DNA from: CAADGU01 sp964467705
GTDB lineage: Bacteria > Chloroflexota > Anaerolineae > Promineifilales > Promineifilaceae
Assembly (NCBI GenBank): GCA_964467705.1
Contig: CAYXUZ010000004.1
Location: 1 to 64,000, forward strand
Reading direction: 5' to 3'
Length of the DNA: 64,000 nucleotides
Positions 8,263-16,743 of the stretch are shown here, one piece after another; position 1 is the first letter of the stretch, and each line of letters begins with the position of its first letter. Made by a program: the position numbers and the translations under genes. The notes beneath the pieces are model-generated. The model was not told where the DNA came from, did no database searches, and saw only the letters and a list, made by a program, of their open reading frames with translations.

Positions 8263-8461
8263 CTCTTTGCGGGAAGAGGAGAAAAAGGAGGATATGGGGA
8301 TAGATGCAAAATAATTGCTTGTGGTTAAACCATTCAACTATACTTGTTGTGAGATTAACAATGTTTCTTAGGGGTTACTTCTCCACGTCAATAGGAGTGT
8401 ACGGATGGGCTATGATTACAACAATAGGACTTGTGTACCCGTTTTATAAGCGGTGGCAATC

Positions 8462-9262
8462 ATGACAGCAAGATGTGAACGATGTGGCCGACCGCTGCTG
8501 CCAGATGATATGGTTTGCTGGCAATGTGGCGCATATCTGGCACGGCCGTCACCCTCCCCCACGGCCCCCCCTGCTGCCCCAACTGACGGGCTGGCGTTAC
8601 CAGCCATCTCCCTACCCACATTGGCATATCTGGCGGTGGCTACGGCCGTTACCCTCTTGCTGCTCCTCTGGTTCATGCACACCCTGGCCCAACGCCCCCT
8701 GGTGCAAACTGACCTGGATGCCCCCAAATTGCCGGGCTGGACGGCCGTAACCGATCCCGACTATCACTATACCCTCAAACTGCCACCCGATTGGGAATGG
8801 GTCTTGGCCTCACAGCCAGAGCCTTTTACCGAAAGGCTGCGCACCCCTGCCACGGCCGACACCCTAAACGCGCTGGCTGCGCCGTTCGGTGGCCTGACCC
8901 CACAATTAGTCGCCAATGCCCCGGCGGATAGGGCCACAAACGGCCGTATCTCCACTACCCCGCCATTCCTCTTGCTCGTGGGCATTGGTAATAGCCCCTC
9001 TACGGCCAACGCCCTGTTTACGACCTTGCAGGTGCAGCCCACAGTGGCCGATGTGGAGCGCCTGCCTCATTTTTTAGGGTATGAGCAGATAGTTTATGAG
9101 CAAAATCTGATGGCCGATGGTGTGGCCTGGCAATGCCAGGTGCGCCTGCACCCCAACCAGCAACCTTATTATTGGGTAGCCGGTTGTGGGCCGGCCGAAC
9201 AGGCGGCAACTAATAGACAACTCCAATACATTCAGGAGAGCTTTCAGCCATTATCCCCCTGA
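8462..9262 (+). CDS. Zinc-ribbon membrane protein with extracytoplasmic domain
   Basis: A 266-aa protein. An N-terminal zinc ribbon (CERC...CWQC, about residues 5-24) would face the cytoplasm. A Pro/Ala-rich linker and one membrane helix (about residues 55-80, LAYLAVATAVTLLLLLWFM) follow, then an outer domain of about 180 residues beginning PGWTAVTDPDYHYTLKLP, which resembles PsbP-like or DcrB-like folds of lipid-associated proteins. GTG at 8453 is an alternative start. Two late Cys (WQCQ and AGCG) could form a disulfide. Monocistronic, function unknown. Confidence 0.7.
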   Translation: MTARCERCGRPLLPDDMVCWQCGAYLARPSPSPTAPPAAPTDGLALPAISLPTLAYLAVATAVTLLLLLWFMHTLAQRPLVQTDLDAPKLPGWTAVTDPDYHYTLKLPPDWEWVLASQPEPFTERLRTPATADTLNALAAPFGGLTPQLVANAPADRATNGRISTTPPFLLLVGIGNSPSTANALFTTLQVQPTVADVERLPHFLGYEQIVYEQNLMADGVAWQCQVRLHPNQQPYYWVAGCGPAEQAATNRQLQYIQESFQPLSP

Positions 9263-9322
9263 GATCAATTCCCGCTTATGTGGGAATGACAGGAGACCTC
9301 TGGGCGTCTCTTGTCCGGCAGG

Positions 9323-9721
9323 TTATACCCAATCAATGACGGCGTGGCGCTGAACAATGAGGAGACGGCCGTCCGCCAGCCGCAAGGCCACGCAAGCCGG
9401 GTCGTAATCTGCCACGGTACCGGTCAGGGTTTCACCATGCCGCAAGACCAGGGACACGGCCGTCTCGTTTTGCATCGCCTGGCTGATGAAATGGGTGAAC
9501 TGCTTACGCGAGCGGGCATTATGCCAGTGGAACTCTGCCGGGGGACGGCCGTAATAGGCCGCCAATTTCTCGATCAACGTTTCGTCCGCCACCGCCCGGT
9601 ACTGTTTTTCGGCCAAATTTGCATCCCCCACCTTCTCCGCGCCCGCCGCATGCGCCACTTCATCAATGGGCGTCCCGCCTTGCATCGCCCGCAGGTAACG
9701 TAAATGATCTGAAAGGCTCAT
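9323..9721 (-). CDS. Small protein with C-terminal Hfq/Sm-like motif
   Basis: A 132-aa protein. The N-terminal 80 residues look like a degenerate HTH-type or helical domain (SLSDHLRYLRAMQGG...). The last 45 residues (VSLVLRHGETLTGTVADYD...LIVQRHAVIDWV) follow the Sm1 and Sm2 pattern of Hfq, including a KHAI-like RHAV near the end. This suggests an RNA-binding, possibly ring-forming regulator. AGGAG lies eight bases before the ATG, inside the end of the upstream gene, and the two genes are only three bases apart, so they are translationally coupled. No single family name is certain. Confidence 0.65.
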   Translation of the reverse strand: MSLSDHLRYLRAMQGGTPIDEVAHAAGAEKVGDANLAEKQYRAVADETLIEKLAAYYGRPPAEFHWHNARSRKQFTHFISQAMQNETAVSLVLRHGETLTGTVADYDPACVALRLADGRLLIVQRHAVIDWV

Positions 9722-9724
9722 GGC

Positions 9725-10447
9725 TCACTCCTGTAATCGGTAACCGATTACCGAATAATAGGCAATGCCCAACTTTTGCAGCGTTGTCTCCACGCCGTCG
9801 GGCTGCTGGATGGTGATGGCATAAGGGGAAAAGCCGGTAACACGGCCGTGCTGCACCGAGCCGTCAAACAAGGTAAAAGCGATTTCGTCGCCTGCTTCTT
9901 GCCGTGCCTGTAAATACTCCGTTTCGTAGCGGTCAACAGCTTCCGGCGTCACCGCCCGTTTGCTCTGATTCTCCGCCGGTTGCGTCTCTTTGTAGGCCAT
10001 CCAGGCCCTCTGGTATTCCAGGATGAGGGCACTGGCTTCGTGCAGGTTTAATTCGGTGAGTGGCTTGCCTGCTTTGTCCGTCACGGCCGTTTCGTCATCC
10101 CCAATTTTGGCGGCTAACAACAGCGCGTGTTCAATCTGGGACGGCCGTGCCGGAGGAATGCGTTTCTCCTTTTTTTGTTTTGGCGGTTGTGGGTCTTCCA
10201 TCTCCTTTGGCTTTTTGGGCTTTTCCACTCCCGGTCTGGAGCGTGGTGGTGACGAGGAAACAGAGACCCAATTAATATCAGCCTCGCTTACAAACAAGGC
10301 CCGCGCCAGTTTGGGCATATCGGCCGTTTTAATGCGTTCCCCTTTTTCATAGGCGGCTATTTGTTTGATGGGCACACCCGATTTGGCTGCCAACTGGCCG
10401 GCCTTCATATTGCGCCGCTTGCGTAGGGTTTCTAAATTCTCAGGCAT
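9725..10447 (-). CDS. XRE-type HTH protein with C-terminal Hfq/Sm-like domain
   Basis: A 240-aa protein. The N-terminal XRE HTH (residues 1-60: LRKRRNMKAGQLAAKSGVPIKQIAAYE-type helices) is followed by a charged Pro/Lys linker (about 70-105), a helical middle, and a C-terminal 50-residue segment (FTLFDGSVQHGRVTGFSPY...LQKLGIAYYSVI) that fits an Sm fold. DNA binding through the HTH plus RNA binding or oligomerisation through the Sm part is inferred. The start at 10447 has GGAGG ten bases upstream; the longer frame adds six residues without such a site. It is the first gene of a two-gene operon with the related protein at 9323-9721. Confidence 0.72.
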   Translation of the reverse strand: MPENLETLRKRRNMKAGQLAAKSGVPIKQIAAYEKGERIKTADMPKLARALFVSEADINWVSVSSSPPRSRPGVEKPKKPKEMEDPQPPKQKKEKRIPPARPSQIEHALLLAAKIGDDETAVTDKAGKPLTELNLHEASALILEYQRAWMAYKETQPAENQSKRAVTPEAVDRYETEYLQARQEAGDEIAFTLFDGSVQHGRVTGFSPYAITIQQPDGVETTLQKLGIAYYSVIGYRLQE

Positions 10448-10572
10448 CTTTCTACCTCCAATCAAGATGTAGGCGACATTCCAAATCGCTCTATAAATCT
10501 ATCAACTTTCACTGCCCCTGTCACCCCTTCACCATGTCACCGTTTCACCTTGTCAAGTATAATGCCGCCCGC

Positions 10573-12543
10573 ATGTGGAAACGAGTTGGCCTCATCCTTC
10601 TAATTTTGCTGCTGGCGTTTGGCCTGCGGCTGGCGGCGCTTACCAGCCTGCCACCGGGCCTGACACATGATGAAGCCAATCACGGCCGTGAAGCCATTGG
10701 CATTCTGGACGGTATTTTACTCTTCTACTTCCCGCTCAACTACGGCAGCGAACCGCTCTACAGCTACGTCGTGGCCGGGTTCATGGCGCTGCTGGGCGAG
10801 GGGCTGCTGGCGCTGCGGCTGGTGAACGTGATGGCGGGCACGGCCGTGATCGCCGTCGTCTATGCCTGGGCTAACCGGGCATTTGATAGAAGGGTGGCGT
10901 TGGTCACGGCCGTGCTGCTGGCCCTCTCCTTCTGGCCGGTTGCCACCAGCCGCGAAGCGTTACGCGCCGGGCTGCTGCCCCTGTTTATGACATTAGCTGT
11001 CTGGTTTTTCTGGCGGTTGTTCGAGCGTCGGTCATTGGTCATTGGTCATTCGTCATTGGTCATTGGGTTTGGTGTGTGCGTGGCAGTGACGCTGCATATT
11101 TATCTGGCGGCGCGGGTAGCCTGGCTGCTGTTCCCGCTCTTTTTGCTCTATCTGCTGCTGGCGCATCGGCCTGCCTTTTGGCGCATGTGGCGGCCGACGC
11201 TGGCCGGGCTGCTGCTGGCGGCGCTGCTGGTACTGCCCATGTTCCTGTACCTGGAACGTTACCCCTATGCCCTGACGCGGCTGGACATGCTGGATAGGCC
11301 GCTCAACGATTTGCAGCAGGGGAACTGGCAACCAATGGCCCGCAATGTGGCCGGGGCGCTGCTGGCGTTTGTCTGGCCGGGGCAGGGCGACCAATTTCTG
11401 GCGTACAACATTCCGGGGCGGCCGGTGTTTGAGGCGGTCACGGCCGTGTTCTTTCTCATTGGTATCGCTGTTTGCCTGTGGCGCTGGCGACGGCCGTCTT
11501 ATGCCTTTGTCCTGCTCTGGTTTGGCGTGGGCATCTTGCCTTCGCTCATCACCGGGGCAACGGCCAACACCACGCGCAATCTGGCGGCATTGCCCGCCGT
11601 GTTCATCCTGCCGGCCATCGGGTTTTGGGCGACAGCAAGCTGGTTTATGAAACGTTGGCCGCGATATGGACAAGTGGTCACGGCCGTGACACTCACTCTC
11701 TGGCTGCTTTGGGTCGGGGCGACCACCATCAACGATTATTTCATCCGCTGGGGGCAGTCGCCCGACGTGCGTGGTGCGTATCAACAAAATCTGGTGGCGG
11801 CGCTGGCTTATCTGGATGGCCGGGAGATAAACGGGCCGGTGCTGCTCTCCACCGTCTACCCCGGCCCGGCGCATGACCCGTCCATCGCCCTGGTGCTGGC
11901 CGGGAACGCCGATTTTCGCTGGAGCGACGCCCGGTATGCTCTCGTCCTGCCCGGCGGGCAGGAGACGCTGGCGGTCATTCCCACCTCCACGCCGCTGCAT
12001 CCGGCGTTTGCGGCGCTGGCGCAGCCGCAGCAAACTATCCAGCTTCGCCCGGATGACTTAGACCCCTCATTTACGCTGGTGGAGTTGGCGGCGTTGGAAA
12101 TGGGGGAATGGGACACGGCCGTAAACTTTAATGACGCGCTCACTCTACGCCAGGCTCGTTGGCTGGCCGATTCAGTGACACCCGGCGGTGCGGCCGAACT
12201 GCTCACCATCTGGCAGGTGCAAGACCCGGCGCGGGTGGGGCCAATTGTGCCGCCCGCCTTTACCACCGATGTGGTGTTGTTTACGCAAGTGCTGGCGGCA
12301 GACGGCCGTCCCCTGGCCCAACGCGACTCTCTGGAAGCGCCCTCGTGGGGCTGGCAGCCCGGCGACGTCATTCTGCAAATCCACACCATACCCATTCCCA
12401 CTGATACACTACCCGGCGAATACCCGGCCATCATCGGCATGTATGACCGCGCTTCAGGCGCACGTCTGCCCGTCTGGAATGAAGCCGGTGAGGCGGTAGA
12501 TGATAAGATCACCGTTCCTCCTCTGGTTGTCAACACGCCTTAA
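10573..12543 (+). CDS. GT39-like (PMT/ArnT) membrane glycosyltransferase
   Basis: A 656-aa polytopic GT-C enzyme that transfers a sugar from a polyprenyl phosphate donor to protein or lipid outside the membrane. The first loop has LPPGLTHDEANHGRE with the acidic pair expected at the active site. About ten hydrophobic helices fill residues 1-400, and a soluble C-terminal region of about 230 residues follows. Start 10573 (MWKRVGL) is preferred to 10534, which lies in a repeat. TATAAT at 10558-10563 is only nine bases before this ATG, so the message may be leaderless. Five tandem 7-bp units at 11031-11065 are translated in frame as RSLVIGHSSLVIG-like sequence. Confidence 0.82.
   Translation: MWKRVGLILLILLLAFGLRLAALTSLPPGLTHDEANHGREAIGILDGILLFYFPLNYGSEPLYSYVVAGFMALLGEGLLALRLVNVMAGTAVIAVVYAWANRAFDRRVALVTAVLLALSFWPVATSREALRAGLLPLFMTLAVWFFWRLFERRSLVIGHSSLVIGFGVCVAVTLHIYLAARVAWLLFPLFLLYLLLAHRPAFWRMWRPTLAGLLLAALLVLPMFLYLERYPYALTRLDMLDRPLNDLQQGNWQPMARNVAGALLAFVWPGQGDQFLAYNIPGRPVFEAVTAVFFLIGIAVCLWRWRRPSYAFVLLWFGVGILPSLITGATANTTRNLAALPAVFILPAIGFWATASWFMKRWPRYGQVVTAVTLTLWLLWVGATTINDYFIRWGQSPDVRGAYQQNLVAALAYLDGREINGPVLLSTVYPGPAHDPSIALVLAGNADFRWSDARYALVLPGGQETLAVIPTSTPLHPAFAALAQPQQTIQLRPDDLDPSFTLVELAALEMGEWDTAVNFNDALTLRQARWLADSVTPGGAAELLTIWQVQDPARVGPIVPPAFTTDVVLFTQVLAADGRPLAQRDSLEAPSWGWQPGDVILQIHTIPIPTDTLPGEYPAIIGMYDRASGARLPVWNEAGEAVDDKITVPPLVVNTP
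11031..11065. repeat. Five tandem copies of a 7-bp unit inside the GT39 gene
   Basis: GTCATTG, GTCATTG, GTCATTC, GTCATTG, GTCATTG. The period is not a multiple of three, so gain or loss of one unit would shift the reading frame of the glycosyltransferase. Confidence 0.95.
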
Positions 12544-13292
12544 TTTGGCATTGCTTTCTGCTGGAATTCAGCCCAGAGGGCACGGTAGGCGTCGGCGGCA
12601 GCGGAACGAGGAGCAAAGGCGGGCAGCGGCTGGCGGTGCAAACCCATTTGTTCAATTTGGGAGAGGGCAGGGATGGGGGTGTGCAAAATGCGGGGATATT
12701 GTTGGTAAACGGCCGTAGCCACTTCCCGGTGCAGCTTGCGGCGAGTATCCACCATCGAGAGAAAAGTGTAAATCTTCTTGTTATCAAACCCCTGCTTTTC
12801 CATAAAGGCCAGCATTTGGGCATAGGCGTTGGTGGCGAGGGTGGTAGGAATGAGGGGGATCAGCAAACGGTCAGCTGCGGTGAAGATGTTTTCGGCCAGC
12901 AAATTGAGGGTTGGGGGGCAGTCTAAAAAGATGTACGCATATTCCTCTCGCAGGGGATCGAGGACGCGGCTTAAGCGTTTGGTGGGACGCTTTTTGTCGC
13001 TAAAGGCCACATCCAGACCGCGATAGCTGAGATCGGCGGGGAGCAGATCGAGATGGTCGTAATCTGTACCTTTGATGCTGCGGGCAATGGCGTCGTGGGC
13101 GGTGCGAAGCTGGCGGGCGTCTTTAACCACTTTGGGTTTGATACGGAAATAGAAGGAGCTGGCGCCTTGTGGGTCTAAATCAAACAGGAGGGTTTTGTAG
13201 CCGCCTTGAGCGACCAGATAGGCCAGGTTGACGGCCGTAGTCGTTTTGCCCACGCCGCCTTTGTGACTGTAGAGGGCGATGACGGCCGTCAT
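12540..13292 (-). CDS. ParA-family ATPase (cargo or chromosome positioning type)
   Basis: A 250-aa deviant Walker ATPase. SHKGGVGKTTTAVNLA (Lys11 and Lys16 region) is the deviant Walker A box, LLFDLDPQGASS is Walker A', and IFLDCPPTLN is Walker B. There is no N-terminal HTH, so it resembles small ParA/McdA/MinD-like positioners that bind DNA as ATP dimers rather than plasmid ParA of type Ia. No parB or parS lies beside it. It overlaps the upstream CHAD gene by four bases (ATGA), so it is the last gene of that operon, and its end overlaps the convergent GT39 gene by four bases. The likely cargo is a polyphosphate granule (inference). Confidence 0.88.
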   Translation of the reverse strand: MTAVIALYSHKGGVGKTTTAVNLAYLVAQGGYKTLLFDLDPQGASSFYFRIKPKVVKDARQLRTAHDAIARSIKGTDYDHLDLLPADLSYRGLDVAFSDKKRPTKRLSRVLDPLREEYAYIFLDCPPTLNLLAENIFTAADRLLIPLIPTTLATNAYAQMLAFMEKQGFDNKKIYTFLSMVDTRRKLHREVATAVYQQYPRILHTPIPALSQIEQMGLHRQPLPAFAPRSAAADAYRALWAEFQQKAMPN

Positions 13293-14815
13293 TTCGCCTC
13301 CGCCTTAAAAAGCTGTTTGAAGAGATGCTGGTTTTCGGGGGTGGCAAATTGGGTAAAGGCGTCGCTGAATTTTTCTCTGGCCTGCTCCCGCTGTTGGTGC
13401 AGATGGGCCACCAGCGCCCCCACAGCCAGCAGCGTAGCGCGAGCGGCGGGTAATGGCAGTTCGTCAGCCAGGCGCAACAGGTAGGCTTCTTGTACATGCA
13501 GGTCGTTAATGTCACCCAGGTTGGTTTGCAATGTTTTCAACTGGCCGATCAACAATGCCATTTCTTCGGGTGAGAAGAGAGTGACAAAAAATTCCAGCAG
13601 ATAGCGCAGCTTTTTACATTCAATGCGTAAGGCATGCATTTCGGCTTCTTCGCCGTTGAGCAAGATTTTTTGACCCTGTTTGATGATGCGCCGGTAGCGT
13701 TTGTAGATGCGCTGCTGGGCCAGCGGCAAAATAGGGAGGGCGTCTGGATTCGGGTCAGGCGTGTTTAAGAAGGTTTCCCAATCAGCCATGATTTGTTGGT
13801 AGGTGGGAGAGTGGAGGGCGGCGACGGCCGTGCGTAAGGCTTTCTTTCGTTTCCGCTGCAAATGGGCAAAGAGGGGGGCCATCTTTTCTTGCATGAAGTC
13901 AGGCAGCATGGCCCGGTAAACAGGTTCGGCCAGTAAATAAACATCCAGATCACGCAGGTCGTTTGTCCATTGGGCAACGGTTTTCAGGTCAGCGCGGAAA
14001 CGGGCTACCTCAGCAGCGGGCAATACGTCCTTGAACTGGCTGATGGCGGAACGGGTACGGCGCAATGCCACGCGGAAATCATGCAAGAATTCGGTGTCTA
14101 CATCCTGGGGAATATAGGGAGCGTTGGTCTGGATGATCGCCAGTTCGGCTTGCAACAACTGTTTCAAGGTAGCCAGCGCTGGCACGTTGGGGTCAAGGGT
14201 CAGCCGGGGTTTGGCGCTATAGTTGCCCGGCTCTTTGCCGACGGCCGTTAAAATCCGTTCGTAGATTTCTAGGGGAGTAATGGCCGTGGCTCCGCGTTCT
14301 ATCAGCCATTCCCCCACCTGTCCCGTCTCGACTTCATAACCGCGCAGGGACAGCAGGCGGGCACAGGTGAACAGAGGGGGAGCGTCAGGAGTAGACGGCC
14401 GTACAGTTTCTACCACCAATCGGGCTACCGTTTTCTCGTCTTCATTTAACACACGGTAAGGGGCGTGGTGGGTATAAACTTCGGCCTGCGGCAGCAAGGT
14501 ACGCACGTCTAACAGCGGCGCCAGCCGTTCTTTTATTTCCCCTTCCGGTAAATTCCAGGCAAAGGTAGGGCGTTGGCGCAACGACACTTTAGGGCTATTT
14601 GTGGCCGTCGCCAGATCAGTTAGATAAATGGTGCGCTGGTTTCCCACCAGCGCCAACGACTGCTGAAATAACCGCCAGTCAAATGAATCATAATAGGCGC
14701 CATGGCTTTGGTGGGCTGCTTCTGGCACGACAGTGAACAAACCGGAGGCGATCCCGGCCTTGCCAAAAATCTGTGAATTATCTGGTAAACAATATAACAA
14801 TTGCTTTGTCATCAT
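13289..14815 (-). CDS. CHAD-domain protein (polyphosphate-binding)
   Basis: A 508-aa protein. The N-terminal part (residues 1-190) carries YYDSFDWRLFQQ, a CYTH-like substrate-tunnel relative. The CHAD helical domain follows (about 205-490) with its diagnostic FLHDFRVALRRTRSAI, LRDLDVYLL and LRIECKKLRYLLEFF stretches. CHAD domains bind inorganic polyphosphate through conserved His and basic residues and are known to coat polyphosphate granules. No triphosphatase catalytic ExExK motif is obvious at the N-terminus, so a structural role is more likely than an enzymatic one. It lies 16 bases after the Lys-tail gene and overlaps parA by four bases. Confidence 0.9.
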   Translation of the reverse strand: MMTKQLLYCLPDNSQIFGKAGIASGLFTVVPEAAHQSHGAYYDSFDWRLFQQSLALVGNQRTIYLTDLATATNSPKVSLRQRPTFAWNLPEGEIKERLAPLLDVRTLLPQAEVYTHHAPYRVLNEDEKTVARLVVETVRPSTPDAPPLFTCARLLSLRGYEVETGQVGEWLIERGATAITPLEIYERILTAVGKEPGNYSAKPRLTLDPNVPALATLKQLLQAELAIIQTNAPYIPQDVDTEFLHDFRVALRRTRSAISQFKDVLPAAEVARFRADLKTVAQWTNDLRDLDVYLLAEPVYRAMLPDFMQEKMAPLFAHLQRKRKKALRTAVAALHSPTYQQIMADWETFLNTPDPNPDALPILPLAQQRIYKRYRRIIKQGQKILLNGEEAEMHALRIECKKLRYLLEFFVTLFSPEEMALLIGQLKTLQTNLGDINDLHVQEAYLLRLADELPLPAARATLLAVGALVAHLHQQREQAREKFSDAFTQFATPENQHLFKQLFKAEAK

Positions 14816-14831
14816 GGGCCTGGCCCGGTGT

Positions 14832-15272
14832 TCACTTTTTCTTTGCTTTTTTGGACTTTTTCTTACCCTTTTTCTCTTTCTTCTTTTTCTTTCCCTTCTT
14901 GTCCTTCTTCTTTTTACTACCGTCTTTGTTCTTTTTCTTCTCTTTCTTATCTTTCTTTTCTGCTGCTAGGGCTATGGCTGGCAGCGTTTCAATCGTGACG
15001 GGAATAGTGGGGGGGACGGCCGTTTCCGCCGTCACTATCAACTCTTCAGGGAAAATGGCGAGACGGCCGTTGCGGAAACGCCCCCGCCATAACTTCACCT
15101 GATTTTCCGTCAGCCCGCTTTTAGCTGCCGCTTCCGCCAGCCTGGCTCCATCGGCCAGCGCCAGAATCGCCAGCGCCCGCTGCCCGTGTGGCGCTTCTCC
15201 GGTGGCCACCTGTTCACACGTGGCCCGCTCTACGGCCGTTAAAATCAACTGCTCATTCTGCTGCTCGTCCAT
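14832..15272 (-). CDS. HTH protein with extreme poly-lysine tail
   Basis: A 146-aa protein. Residues 1-75 form a helical homeodomain-like unit (AAAKSGLTENQVKLWRGRF is the turn and recognition helix). A linker of about 30 residues follows, and the last 41 residues contain 29 lysines broken by D, E, S and G. The tail resembles histone-H1-like tails and the Lys-rich acidic/Ser tracts that bind or are modified by polyphosphate. AAGGAAA is eight bases upstream of ATG 15272; the longer frame has no such site. First gene of the operon with CHAD and ParA. Hydrophobic frames on the other strand are artefacts of the AAA/AAG codons. Confidence 0.75.
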   Translation of the reverse strand: MDEQQNEQLILTAVERATCEQVATGEAPHGQRALAILALADGARLAEAAAKSGLTENQVKLWRGRFRNGRLAIFPEELIVTAETAVPPTIPVTIETLPAIALAAEKKDKKEKKKNKDGSKKKKDKKGKKKKKEKKGKKKSKKAKKK

Positions 15273-15317
15273 ATCATTTCCTTTGTGGTGGGGAGGCCGG
15301 AGATTAGGAATTGGAGA

Positions 15318-15372
15318 TTGGGAGATTACCCTTTCACCCCTTCTCCTTGTCACCCCTTCACCCGCTCACCTA
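15318..15372. repeat. Intergenic CACC/GTCACC short repeat
   Basis: A run of CCCTTTCACCCC, CTTGTCACCCC and TTCACCCGCTCACC-type units between the Lys-tail gene and arcA. Similar units lie at 10517-10550 and, much expanded, inside the DUF2723 gene near 41730-41800 and 42220-42300. Confidence 0.7.
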
Positions 15373-16635
15373 TCATATCCCATCTCTCAGGAGAGGGCAC
15401 GTCATACAGTGGCCGCCACCGCGCCCTTTACCCAGTTCAAAGCCGTCAAACGTCAAAACCTCAATGCCCGCATCACGCAGCTTTTGATTGGTATAGGTAT
15501 TTTTGGAGTAGGCGATGACCACACCCGGTTCCAGTGCCACCACATTATTGCCATCGTCCCACTGCTCACGGGCGGCCTGGTAATCGTCGCCACCGGTGGT
15601 GATGACGCGCAGCTTTGCCACGCCCAGAGCATCGGCCACCGCATCCAGGAAATCAGTTTCGCGGCGCACATCAAAGGTGCCCGACTTTTCGCCAGGGCGC
15701 ACACTGTATGCCTGAATTTGCGACACTACTTTGGGATAAATGGTGACAGCATCACGGTCTAACATGGTGAAGACGGTGTCCAGGTGCATGTGCGCCCGGT
15801 CGCGGGTAAGTTGAGCCACAATGATGCGTTCGGCCGCTTCTTTTTTGAAGAGGGCGCGAGCCAACTGTTCCACCATTTGCACAGTGCTGCGTTCGCTGAC
15901 GCCAACCAGCACCGTCTTGTTGCCAATGGGCATCACGTCGCCGCCTTCTAACGAAGCGCGGCCAAAATCTTCCAGGTCAAACTGATCATCGTCTCCGGCC
16001 GGCGGGTACCAGAACTCAAAGCCGGCGCCGCGAAACAGAGGATGGAAACGATAAATGAGGCCCGCATGGATAGCTTCCTGGTGGCGAGCATGCCAATACA
16101 TGGGGTTTACGGACACGCCGTTGTAAATCCAGCAGGAGGAGTCACGGGTGAAGAGGGTGTTGGGCAGAGGGGGGAGGATGAATTCGTTGGTGGCCGTGGA
16201 CACGGCCGTGAGCGACCACCTGCTCATTTCATCCAGGTTCAATCGGTGAATTTCTGCCCGTGCCAGTCCACCGATCAGGTGCTGCGCCAGACGTTCCGGC
16301 GGCATTTCCATCAGATAAGCGCGAAACTCATTCACCAATGAGACACCCACAGTTAATTCCGACACTTCACGATGGATGATGCGCCGCCGCACCGCTTCAC
16401 TCAGCGCCAGGGTTTCGGCCAGCAGTTCTTCCAGGTAATATACCTCCACGCCCCGGCTGCGCATGATCTCCACGAAGGTGTCATGTTCTTGCTGGGCGCG
16501 CTCCACCCACAACACATCATCAAACAATAATTCATCATGGTTAGAGGGAGTCAGGCGGCACAGGCTCAGGTCGGGCCGGTGTACCAGCACCTTACGCAAA
16601 ACGCCCACCTCGGAATGAACGCCAAATTGTGTCAT
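15373..16635 (-). CDS. arcA: Arginine deiminase
   Basis: A 420-aa enzyme that hydrolyses L-arginine to citrulline and ammonia, the first step of the ADI pathway. The opening FGVHSEVGVLRKVLVHRP, the LTRDSSCWI-like middle motif, SLEGGDVMPIG and HMHLDTVFTMLD (catalytic His/Asp/Glu region) are present. GGGHCMTCPLLRDGI at the C-terminus carries the nucleophile Cys410. Length is typical. CGAGG lies six bases before the ATG. No arcB or arcC is in the window, so it may serve nitrogen supply, acid resistance or polyamine-related turnover. It stands alone between the CHAD/ParA operon and the terminator of the R-M genes. Confidence 0.95.
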   Translation of the reverse strand: MTQFGVHSEVGVLRKVLVHRPDLSLCRLTPSNHDELLFDDVLWVERAQQEHDTFVEIMRSRGVEVYYLEELLAETLALSEAVRRRIIHREVSELTVGVSLVNEFRAYLMEMPPERLAQHLIGGLARAEIHRLNLDEMSRWSLTAVSTATNEFILPPLPNTLFTRDSSCWIYNGVSVNPMYWHARHQEAIHAGLIYRFHPLFRGAGFEFWYPPAGDDDQFDLEDFGRASLEGGDVMPIGNKTVLVGVSERSTVQMVEQLARALFKKEAAERIIVAQLTRDRAHMHLDTVFTMLDRDAVTIYPKVVSQIQAYSVRPGEKSGTFDVRRETDFLDAVADALGVAKLRVITTGGDDYQAAREQWDDGNNVVALEPGVVIAYSKNTYTNQKLRDAGIEVLTFDGFELGKGRGGGHCMTCPLLRDGI

Positions 16636-16677
16636 GTTATACCTCGTGCGATCAGAACCAACCTGCCGAAGTATAAC

Positions 16678-16707
16678 AAAAACCCGGCCTGCACATCAGA
16701 CCGGGTT
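16678..16707 (-). terminator. Intrinsic terminator of the R-M operon
   Basis: On the minus strand AACCCGG (16701-16707) pairs with CCGGGTT (16681-16687) with a 13-base loop, followed by a T-run. Confidence 0.85.
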
Positions 16708-16743
16708 CACAAAAACAGATCGTTATGAGAGCCTAACGTACTG

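Noticed and set aside
14733..15102. Phe/Leu-rich open frames that look like membrane proteins
   Set aside because: They are the opposite strand of the AAA/AAG lysine codons of the Lys-tail gene.
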